A stretch of DNA of 9,966 bases. Source: Candidatus Hydrogenedentota bacterium. GTDB lineage: Bacteria > Hydrogenedentota > Hydrogenedentia > Hydrogenedentales > SLHB01. Position 1 is the stretch's first letter. The number at the start of each line of letters is the position of its first letter. The stretch is taken from assembly GCA_003552485.1 (NCBI GenBank), contig PUMX01000566.1, positions 1-9,966 of the forward strand, read 5' to 3'. Below, piece after piece: positions 1 to 6,290 of this stretch. A model generated the notes under the pieces. The model was not told the DNA's origin, ran no database searches, and worked only from the letters and a program-made list of their open reading frames with translations. The translations under genes were made by a program, and so were the position numbers.

Positions 1-61
1 ACGCCTCACGCGTTCGCCAAACCCCATCAACATGCTTTTGGTCAGAGCGCAATTCAAATAC

Positions 62-68
62 GGGAGGA
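62..68 (+). promoter_or_regulatory. Ribosome binding site of the Nramp-like gene
   Basis: A GGAGG core lies at 63-67, ten bases before the ATG at 78. It supports this ATG as the start. The 60 bases upstream show no convincing paired -35/-10 promoter, so the promoter is either weak or beyond the left edge. Confidence 0.75.
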
Positions 69-77
69 AAACGGGTT

Positions 78-1928
78 ATGAGCGACCAAGAACTTTCCGA
101 ACAGCAAAGCTATCAAGAGGAATCGTCGCGCGAAGCCGAGCTTCTGCGCGAAGCCGATGAAGCTGGCGGTCTCAAGAAGGTGCTCACGTACCTGCGCCTG
201 TCAGGGCCGGGTTTCCTGCAGAGCGCCATCACCCTTGGCAGCGGCTCACTGGCGGGCAGTCTGTACTTGGGCGTGCTCGCGGGCGTCAGCATGCTTTGGG
301 TACAGCCGCTCGCAATGTTGCTAGGCATCATCATGCTCAGCGCCATCGCCTATGTGACATTGTCTACGGGCAAGCGGCCGTTTCCCGCCATCAACAACTA
401 CGTGAACCCGGTGTTAGGCTGGGGCTGGGCAATCGCCGCATTTGTAGCGAATATGGTCTGGATCATGCCGCAGTACACGCTGGGCGTGGGAGTGTTTCGA
501 CAGAACCTGCTGCCCGGTGTGTTCGGGGAAAACGGATTGCTTGGAGATTTTGCAAGCAACCTGATCCTCGTGCTGGTCTTCTTTGTCATCGCTGTGGCGT
601 TCGTATGGAATTATGGACGCGGCGGCTGGGGCGTGAAGATCTTCGAGCTCATTATCAAGGTGATGGTCGCCCTCATTATGGTCTCCTTTATCGGCGTGGT
701 CATCCGCCTGACGATTGCCGGCGAGCTGGATTGGGGCTCTATCGTTGTGGGCTTCATTCCCGATCCCGCCATGATCCTTCGGCCCGCCGAGGGCTTTGTG
801 GAACTACTCGCCAATATCCCCGAGGAGTTCCGGGAGCACTGGGAAGAAATCATCGTTTCTGACCAGCGCGGGGTGATCGTGACAACCGCCGCGACAGCCG
901 TCGGCATCAATATGACGTTCTTGTTTGGCTATTCGTTGCTCAAGCGCCGTTGGGGCAAGGAATACCGCGGTTTCATGAAGTTCGATCTTGGTTTCGGGCT
1001 GTTGATCCCCTTCCTTATCGCCACAGCATGCGTGGTGGTCGCTTCGGCCAGTCAGTTCCATCTGGTTCCGCAGCACGGGTTGATGGACCCCGAGGAACTG
1101 GCGGAAATCCGCCGCGAGATTGATCCGGACATCGAAGTGCTGCCCGAGGAAGTCGAGGCGGACAGCGGACAGCAAAACGAATATGAGGGAAATCTCGTCG
1201 AACGGGCTTTGCTGGCAATGCCCGAAGACGAGGCGCAGTCGATACGCGAGCAGCTTGAGCAGTATGAGGTTGACGAAGATGAGGAGGCGCACGAAACGCT
1301 GGTTGCTTCTCTCATCGACGATCACACAACTCCGTACGACCGCTATCTCGCGGCTACCCTAGTGCGGCGGAACAACTTCGACCTGGCGAACGCTCTCGAA
1401 CCGTTCACCGGCAGTTTCTTCGCTCAGTATGTATTCGGCATCGGAGTGCTGGGGGTGGCTTTCTCGAGCATCACCATGTTGATGATCATCTCGGGCGTGG
1501 GCTTCTGCGAGTTCATCAACAAATCCCACGACGGCTGGGCGTTCCGCATCGGCTCATTGTTCCCAATTACGGGCGTATTCGCGCCCTTCTGGTGGGCCGC
1601 CGCCGCGCCGTGGCTCGTGGTGCCAACGTCGATGTTCGCGTTCCTGCTGATACCGCTGGCGTACATCTCGTTCTTCCTGTTGATGAACCAGCGCACGTTG
1701 CTCGGCAACGAAATGCCGCGTGGCGGCCGGCGCATAGCATGGAATGCATTGATGGGACTTGCGCTCATCATCATCGTGCCGGCAAGCGGCTATGAGCTGT
1801 TCACGCAGTACGGCTGGAGAGGCGTTGGCGTCGCCGCCTTGTTCATCCTGGCCGCACTGGCCGTACACTTCATCCGTCCGCCAGTCTCAATGGAGCCGGG
1901 CGCCGAACAGAAGGACCAGACGCAATAG
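78..1928 (+). CDS. Nramp (SLC11)-family membrane transporter, divergent, without the canonical metal site
   Basis: This is a 616-residue polytopic membrane protein. A charged cytoplasmic N-terminus (1-40) is followed by about 12 hydrophobic segments, roughly at 44-70, 74-97, 113-133, 158-177, 186-212, 263-288, 303-326, 446-474, 488-511, 513-537, 551-573 and 579-599. The family call rests on the GPGFL start of helix 1, the spacing of helices 6 to 8, and a helix-10 ending of the 'MNQRTLLG' type. Classical Nramp proteins move Mn2+ or Fe2+ with protons using DPGN in helix 1 and MPH in helix 6. Here the equivalent places read GSGS (about 54-57) and GINMTF (about 276-281), so the usual Asp, Asn and Met ligands are missing. 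The substrate is therefore unknown; Mg2+, another solute or a non-transport role are all possible. Residues 330-440, between helices 7 and 8, form a strongly acidic insert on the predicted periplasmic side. The gene stands alone and converges with leuA. Start chosen: ATG at 78 with a GGAGG ten bases upstream. Confidence 0.82.
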   Translation: MSDQELSEQQSYQEESSREAELLREADEAGGLKKVLTYLRLSGPGFLQSAITLGSGSLAGSLYLGVLAGVSMLWVQPLAMLLGIIMLSAIAYVTLSTGKRPFPAINNYVNPVLGWGWAIAAFVANMVWIMPQYTLGVGVFRQNLLPGVFGENGLLGDFASNLILVLVFFVIAVAFVWNYGRGGWGVKIFELIIKVMVALIMVSFIGVVIRLTIAGELDWGSIVVGFIPDPAMILRPAEGFVELLANIPEEFREHWEEIIVSDQRGVIVTTAATAVGINMTFLFGYSLLKRRWGKEYRGFMKFDLGFGLLIPFLIATACVVVASASQFHLVPQHGLMDPEELAEIRREIDPDIEVLPEEVEADSGQQNEYEGNLVERALLAMPEDEAQSIREQLEQYEVDEDEEAHETLVASLIDDHTTPYDRYLAATLVRRNNFDLANALEPFTGSFFAQYVFGIGVLGVAFSSITMLMIISGVGFCEFINKSHDGWAFRIGSLFPITGVFAPFWWAAAAPWLVVPTSMFAFLLIPLAYISFFLLMNQRTLLGNEMPRGGRRIAWNALMGLALIIIVPASGYELFTQYGWRGVGVAALFILAALAVHFIRPPVSMEPGAEQKDQTQ

Positions 1929-1957
1929 GTCAGTAGCGCGACCTCACCAAACACACC

Positions 1958-1994
1958 GAAGCCCGCTGCGGAGTTGCTCTCCGCAGCGGGCTTC
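1958..1994. terminator. Bidirectional intrinsic terminator between convergent genes
   Basis: A perfect 16-bp inverted repeat (arms 1958-1973 and 1979-1994) surrounds a 5-base loop (1974-1978). The plus-strand side is followed by a T-rich stretch (TTCGTTT), and on the minus strand the stem is followed by CGGTGTGTTTGGT, also moderately T-rich. It lies 29 bases after the transporter stop (1928) and 42 bases after the leuA stop codon (2037-2039), so it can serve both genes. Neither U-tract is perfect, but the GC-rich stem is very strong. Confidence 0.88.
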
Positions 1995-2036
1995 TTCGTT
2001 TACACGTCCTTGCGACGATATGGGTTGGGCGGCCTC

Positions 2037-3590
2037 TTAGTTCGACTCGGCGGACTTCGGTTTTCCGGCTGCGGGTTCATCGCGGGTGCTTTGCAACGCC
2101 AGGTACTTATTCAGCGCATTGACATAGGCCTGCACAGCCGCCTCAACGATATCCGTGCTGGCGCCCGTGCCGGTGGTCGCGCGACCGCGAAACTCGACGA
2201 TGACGTGGGCTTCGCCCAACGCTTCCTTGCCCGGTGTGGCGGCGCGGATCGAGAACTCCCGCAGTTTGCCGGTTATGCCCGTAATACGCTCGATGGCGCG
2301 GCAGGCCGAATCCACGGGACCATCGCCCGTAGCGGTCTCGACGTACTCCTCGCTGCCTTTCGTCAATTTCACGAGGGCCATGGCCGGGTCACTACCCGAC
2401 GTGCGCAATTGCACCAGACGGTAGGTCTCGAATGTTTCGTCGCGCATCGTGGCGATCAATACCCGCAGATCATCCTCGAACACTTCCTTTTTGCGGTCGG
2501 CGAGTTCGATGAACTTGGCGTAGAGCTGCGCGGTCTCCTGCTCACTCAACTCGAAACCCATGTCTTCGCACCGCCGCGCCAAGCCATGCCGGCCCGAGTG
2601 CTTGCCCAGCACCAACTCGCTGCGTCCGCGGCCCACGGACTCCGGGGTCATGATCTCGTAAGTGGCTTTGTTCGCAATCATGCCGTGCTGATGAATGCCC
2701 GCCTCGTGAGCGAACGCGTTCCGCCCCACCACGGGCTTGTTGTAAGGAATCACTAGGCCCGTCAGATTGCTGAGCAACTGGCTGGCGTTCGTAATCTCCT
2801 CCGTGACGATTCCCGTCTCGAACGAATACATATCGCCTCGCGTCCGCATCGCCATGACCACTTCTTCAAGCGAGGTGTTGCCAGCGCGCTCGCCAATGCC
2901 GTTCACCGTGCACTCGACCTGTCGCGCGCCGCCACGAACCGCCGCCAAAGCGTTGGCGACCGCAAGACCCAAGTCATTGTGGTTATGCGACGAAAACACA
3001 ACCGCATCGGCTTGGGGCGCATTGCCGATGACGTGACGGAACATCTCTTCAATCTCGCCCGGCGTGGTGTAGCCGACGGTGTCGGGCAAATTAACCACGT
3101 CCGCACCGTTTTCAATCGCCACGGTCGCTACCTGGACGAGAAAGTCAAGATCCGACCGCGTGGCGTCCTCAGCGGAAAACTCGACGCGTTCCACGAGGCT
3201 CTTGGCCAAAGACACGGCTTTCGCCACCGCCTCGAGCACCTGCTCACGGCTCATGCCCAGCTTATGCTCCATGTGGATGTCCGAAGTCGCGATGAAGGTG
3301 TGCAGGACGGGCCGTTGGGCTTTTTCGAGGGCCTGCGCCGCGCGTTCGATGTCTTTGGGCACTGATCGCGCCAACGCGGCGACGCGGGGCCAACTCACCT
3401 GCTCGGACACGCGGCGGACCCCTTCGAACTCTTGTTCCGAGGCAATAGGGAAACCCGCTTCGATGATGTCCACGCCCAGCCGCTCGAGCTGGCTCGCCAT
3501 CTGCAGCTTTTCGTGCACATTCATGCTCGCGCCGGGCGACTGTTCGCCATCGCGCAACGTGGTGTCAAATATCTCAACTCGCTCGGCCAT
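2037..3590 (-). CDS. leuA: 2-isopropylmalate synthase
   Basis: LeuA condenses acetyl-CoA with 2-oxoisovalerate to give 2-isopropylmalate, the first committed step of leucine synthesis in the cytoplasm. The 517-residue product has the usual full length. The catalytic TIM barrel (about 1-270) shows TTLRDGEQSPG (10-20, with the metal-binding Asp14), the SHNHND metal motif (201-206, His202 and His204) and NGIGERAGNTSLEE (230-243). A linker domain follows with NAFAHEAGIHQHG (291-303) and GKHSGRHGL (329-337). The C-terminal leucine-sensing domain (about 370-500) includes GRATTGTGASTDIVEA (469-484). Presence of this domain argues for feedback inhibition by leucine and against homocitrate or citramalate synthase. 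The frame stays open 52 codons upstream, but that stretch has no LeuA similarity, and the ATG at 3590 has a consensus AGGAGG just ahead of it, so this start is preferred. No other leu or ilv gene is in the window. Confidence 0.96.
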   Translation of the reverse strand: MAERVEIFDTTLRDGEQSPGASMNVHEKLQMASQLERLGVDIIEAGFPIASEQEFEGVRRVSEQVSWPRVAALARSVPKDIERAAQALEKAQRPVLHTFIATSDIHMEHKLGMSREQVLEAVAKAVSLAKSLVERVEFSAEDATRSDLDFLVQVATVAIENGADVVNLPDTVGYTTPGEIEEMFRHVIGNAPQADAVVFSSHNHNDLGLAVANALAAVRGGARQVECTVNGIGERAGNTSLEEVVMAMRTRGDMYSFETGIVTEEITNASQLLSNLTGLVIPYNKPVVGRNAFAHEAGIHQHGMIANKATYEIMTPESVGRGRSELVLGKHSGRHGLARRCEDMGFELSEQETAQLYAKFIELADRKKEVFEDDLRVLIATMRDETFETYRLVQLRTSGSDPAMALVKLTKGSEEYVETATGDGPVDSACRAIERITGITGKLREFSIRAATPGKEALGEAHVIVEFRGRATTGTGASTDIVEAAVQAYVNALNKYLALQSTRDEPAAGKPKSAESN

Positions 3591-3594
3591 GACG

Positions 3595-3600
3595 CCTCCT
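3595..3600 (-). promoter_or_regulatory. leuA ribosome binding site that fixes the start
   Basis: A perfect AGGAGG on the minus strand ends four bases before the ATG at 3590. It decides for the 517-residue LeuA over the longer in-frame extension reaching 3746. Confidence 0.85.
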
Positions 3601-3656
3601 GTAGAACGGGGTATATCAATATCGCTCGCAACGCTAGGGAACTGAACCCACCGCAC

Positions 3657-3687
3657 CGCAAACCTTAATGTGAGGAGATTGTTTGCG
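3657..3687 (-). promoter_or_regulatory. Hairpin in the leuA 5' leader
   Basis: A perfect 7-bp inverted repeat (CGCAAAC at 3657-3663 and GTTTGCG at 3681-3687 on the plus strand) encloses a 17-base loop. In the leuA mRNA the loop contains UCUCCU, which could pair with the AGGAGG Shine-Dalgarno (five Watson-Crick pairs plus one G-U). A 7-bp stem with a 17-base loop is only moderately stable, so a regulatory role is inference. Confidence 0.35.
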
Positions 3688-3698
3688 AACACCGCCCA

Positions 3699-3707
3699 AT
3701 TGTAACA
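3699..3707 (-). promoter_or_regulatory. Candidate extended -10 promoter for leuA
   Basis: On the minus strand TGTTACAAT matches an extended -10 element (TGn followed by TATAAT with one mismatch). No good -35 hexamer lies 16-18 bases upstream, which an extended -10 can tolerate. The start of transcription would fall near 3692, giving a leader of about 100 bases that begins just ahead of the hairpin at 3687-3657. This is sequence pattern only. Confidence 0.4.
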
Positions 3708-3907
3708 AATAACGGCTACGTAGAGCAGAGAATTCCTGCCGGGCAATAGACAACAACCCCGTTATCGTGGTCCTCCGAAAGCTGGGCGGGACAACATCGT
3801 TCCTATATCCATAAGCTGCGTTATGCATACACGGCGCATCACTGACAGCCTATTCCAAGCCAAGAGCGCCGGTATGCCCTCACACGTGCTCCAAGCCCCA
3901 CTGCTTG

Positions 3908-6235
3908 TTACAACAGTGGACCACGTTTCGGGCGGACGACGGAGAACGTAACGGTTTTCGTCGTCCCTTCGTCGGTCATTGCGGTGAGGCGGTGTTCGCC
4001 GGGCTCAAGGCCGAGGCGCACGGATTCGTCCCGAGTCGAGCGGCCCAGGTACTTGCCGTTGAGATACCAGTGCACGGGCACGGCGCCCTCCAGCGAACTG
4101 CGCAGCCGCAAACGGTCGGCGTCCTTTTCCCCCGTCAGTACATACTCGGCCTGATCAGCGGGCGTCTTGATTTCGAGGGATCGCGTTCGTTCGCCGGCTG
4201 CGCTTCGAGAGGCGCCACGCACGTCCGCGAGGTCCCAGGCGCGCGCGTCGCCGGGCCAGCGTTCGCCCACCGCGGCGGTTACCGCACTCCGCGGATAATG
4301 AACTCCGCACCGCCGCAACTCATATAGTTCCCGGGGTATTTCCACCTGGCGTGTAACGCCACACCACGGCGTGGCCGGCATGCCGCTGCGCGCGCAGACG
4401 GTGACGGTGCGCATCAGTTCTTGACGTGACGCTGCATCTGGCGTCTCTCTTGCTGGAAGCTGACGGTAGATGCTGGCCGCGAGAGGCAAGGCGGCGCGGG
4501 CTCCGACCAGCGCCTGTGCGGGCGAACCGTCGTTATTCCCCATCCACACGCCAACCACGTAACCGCGGCCAAAAACAAATGCCCACGCATCCCTCAACCC
4601 GGAACTCGTGCCTGTCTTCCAGGCCAGCTCTCCGCCTCCGCGCGCACGCACAAGCTGCGCCGGAAGCGCTTCGGCGGGAACGGGTTGACGTAGCATATCC
4701 TCGGTGGCGGCGGCAATCCCAGGCGAGAATACACGCACGGCTTCCGGCCGTGATTCATCCGTCAATATGCGAGGCTTGCGATACTGGCCTTGGGCCGCCA
4801 ACGCGCCGTAGGCGCCCGTCAATTCGAGCAAGCGCACTTCCGAGCTTCCAAGGGTCAACCCCAGACCGTAGTGTCCCGGCGCTTGCGTGAGCGTGGTGAA
4901 GTCCATTTCTTGCAGGACATCGTACAGCGCTTCGTAACCGACGCGGTTGAGCACAGTAACGGCGGGGATGTTGAGGGACATGCTCAACGCTCCCGCCGCT
5001 GTTGTGACGCCGCGGAATCGTCCATCGAAGTTAGCTGGCCGGTATACCCCGAAGTCCAACGTTTCATCGAGCAGCGCCTCGCTGGGGTAGAGGCGGTGCT
5101 CCTCCATGGCGAGCGCGTATGTAAAGGGTTTCAGCGCCGATCCCGGTGAACGGGGCGCGCGCGTGAGGTCGACTTGTCCGCCTCCCGGCGTATCAAAGAA
5201 ATCCTGCGACCCGACCCGGGCCAACACATCGCCGGTCCACGGGTCCAAAACTACCACGGCGCCGTTGCTAACCCCTCGAAAACGCCCTACCTGCTGTTTC
5301 AGGTGTGCTTTTGCCAACCGCTGCAGGCGGCCGTCTAGGGTGACCTGAAGGGATCCCGCCTGCTCCGCTCTCTCGCGCAACTCCATAGCCACGTGCGGCG
5401 CCAGCATGGGAAAGGCGCGCCATTTGACGCCGAGCGGCTCCGCCACGGCCCGGCGGTACTCATACTCATCAATGCGTCCGTCGGCGCGCATCCGCGCGAG
5501 CACATGGTTGCGCCGCGCCATCGCCCGGGCCGGCTCCCTAAGGGGCATGAGATCGCCGGGCGCCTTGGGCAATCCCGCCAACAACGCCGCCTCGGCAAGC
5601 GACAGATCACGCGCTGATTTCCCGAAGTAACGGCGCGCGGCGGCTTCACAACCCAAGAGGTTCATTCCGTAGGGAGCGTTGTTGAGATACGCCGTGAGGA
5701 TCGCGTCTTTATCCAATTTGCGCTCCAGACGCATAGCTGTCAGCGCTTGGACGGCTTTGTCGCGGAATCCAAGCACCGGCCCATCGTTGAGCTTGACCAC
5801 CTGCATGGTGAGCGTGGACGCGCCGGAAACCAGCCTTCGATTCCAAAGGTTTTGCAGCGTGGCGCGCCCGACCGCCCATGGATCAACGCCGGCATGGTCT
5901 CGAAAACGCTTGTCCTCGGCGGACAGCGTGGCGTCTATCAAGCGCCGCGAGACGCTTCCCAGCTCCACGGGATACGACCAATGGTCAAACTCGTTGAGAT
6001 AAGTATGCAGCAGGCGGCCGTTCCGGTCGTAGAGCGCTGGAGATGGATTAACGCGTTGATACTGTTCGGCGGCCAGCGGTTCGGACAATTGCCGGTAAAG
6101 AGACAAACCAACAATCGCCGCCGCCGCGCCCAACACGGCGAGCGTAAGGCCCGCCAGCAGCGGGATGCTTCGCCAGCCGCATATCCTCTTTAGCGGGCAG
6201 AGCGTCAACCTCTCAGGCGTATCACAGGTCTTCAC
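3908..6235 (-). CDS. pbpC: Penicillin-binding protein 1C (bifunctional glycosyltransferase/transpeptidase)
   Basis: This 775-residue class A penicillin-binding protein polymerises lipid II into glycan strands and carries a penicillin-binding transpeptidase domain, acting on the periplasmic face of the inner membrane. A short cytoplasmic tail and one membrane anchor (about 24-46) come first. The family 51 glycosyltransferase (about 65-230) shows SAEDKRFRDHAG (105-116, catalytic Glu107), SGASTLTMQ (137-145) and ILTAYLNNAPYG (179-190). The transpeptidase (about 295-590) has SALK (366-369, nucleophile Ser366), SLN (420-422) and KTGTSSG (540-546). A linker with Cys614, Cys625 and Cys643 leads to a C-terminal BiPBP_C-type beta domain (about 687-768). 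The RSPGSALKPF box, the 'YLNNAPYG' form and the C-terminal domain point to PBP1C rather than PBP1A or 1B. It starts with GTG at 6235, supported by AGGAGA ten bases upstream. The gene follows the alpha-2-macroglobulin gene by 55 bases, so the two are probably cotranscribed. Confidence 0.95.
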   Translation of the reverse strand: MKTCDTPERLTLCPLKRICGWRSIPLLAGLTLAVLGAAAAIVGLSLYRQLSEPLAAEQYQRVNPSPALYDRNGRLLHTYLNEFDHWSYPVELGSVSRRLIDATLSAEDKRFRDHAGVDPWAVGRATLQNLWNRRLVSGASTLTMQVVKLNDGPVLGFRDKAVQALTAMRLERKLDKDAILTAYLNNAPYGMNLLGCEAAARRYFGKSARDLSLAEAALLAGLPKAPGDLMPLREPARAMARRNHVLARMRADGRIDEYEYRRAVAEPLGVKWRAFPMLAPHVAMELRERAEQAGSLQVTLDGRLQRLAKAHLKQQVGRFRGVSNGAVVVLDPWTGDVLARVGSQDFFDTPGGGQVDLTRAPRSPGSALKPFTYALAMEEHRLYPSEALLDETLDFGVYRPANFDGRFRGVTTAAGALSMSLNIPAVTVLNRVGYEALYDVLQEMDFTTLTQAPGHYGLGLTLGSSEVRLLELTGAYGALAAQGQYRKPRILTDESRPEAVRVFSPGIAAATEDMLRQPVPAEALPAQLVRARGGGELAWKTGTSSGLRDAWAFVFGRGYVVGVWMGNNDGSPAQALVGARAALPLAASIYRQLPARETPDAASRQELMRTVTVCARSGMPATPWCGVTRQVEIPRELYELRRCGVHYPRSAVTAAVGERWPGDARAWDLADVRGASRSAAGERTRSLEIKTPADQAEYVLTGEKDADRLRLRSSLEGAVPVHWYLNGKYLGRSTRDESVRLGLEPGEHRLTAMTDEGTTKTVTFSVVRPKRGPLL

Positions 6236-6245
6236 AACCCAATTC

Positions 6246-6251
6246 TCTCCT
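6246..6251 (-). promoter_or_regulatory. pbpC ribosome binding site supporting a GTG start
   Basis: AGGAGA on the minus strand lies ten bases before the GTG at 6235-6233. No in-frame ATG precedes the membrane anchor, so the GTG is the best start. Confidence 0.7.
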
Positions 6252-6253
6252 AT

Positions 6254-6278
6254 CCCGCCCTTTCGCTTACCGGGCGGG
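6254..6278 (-). other. Stem-loop between the alpha-2-macroglobulin gene and pbpC
   Basis: A perfect 7-bp all-GC inverted repeat (6254-6260 and 6272-6278) encloses an 11-base loop, inside the 55-base gap and just upstream of the pbpC Shine-Dalgarno. No U-tract follows on the minus strand, so it is not a classical terminator. It could be an RNA processing or stabilising element, or could partly limit read-through into pbpC. Confidence 0.35.
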
Positions 6279-6290
6279 CGCGCCGGTCAG

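Larger units (their letters stand above)
3591..3907. other. Intergenic region between pbpC and leuA
   Basis: These 317 bases separate the pbpC stop from the leuA start. They hold the leuA Shine-Dalgarno site, a hairpin (3657-3687) and a candidate promoter (3699-3707), listed separately. Short frames in both directions show no ribosome binding site or recognisable protein. I looked for a tRNA and a T-box leader and saw neither. No clear rho-independent terminator follows pbpC. Positions 3710-3907 otherwise show nothing I can name. Confidence 0.6.

Noticed and set aside
1..77. Promoter for the Nramp-like gene in the first 77 bases
   Set aside because: TTGGTC at 38-43 and an AT-rich patch at 51-60 are too close together to form a -35/-10 pair, so no promoter is called.
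3591..3746. In-frame N-terminal extension of LeuA by 52 residues
   Set aside because: The extension has no resemblance to LeuA, has no good ribosome binding site, and spans the candidate promoter and hairpin. The ATG at 3590 has a consensus AGGAGG and gives the usual family length.
3634..3828. 64-codon minus-strand open frame between pbpC and leuA
   Set aside because: It has no Shine-Dalgarno site and no recognisable domain, and it overlaps the likely leuA promoter and leader; it looks like a chance frame.
3854..3897. Direct repeat TCCAAGCC at 3854-3861 and 3890-3897 downstream of pbpC
   Set aside because: Two 8-base copies in a short region are compatible with chance, and no further copies or pairing partner make it a terminator or array.
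5719..5765. PbpC glycosyltransferase motif III lacks the usual RKxxE glutamate (Gln163 here), hinting at an inactive enzyme
   Set aside because: From memory of the E. coli PBP1C sequence, Gln also occupies this position there, so it appears to be a subfamily trait. The catalytic Glu107 in motif I is present.
6277..6284. Palindrome GGCGCGCC next to the intergenic stem-loop
   Set aside because: A short GC palindrome is expected by chance in GC-rich DNA, and it does not extend into a longer symmetric operator.
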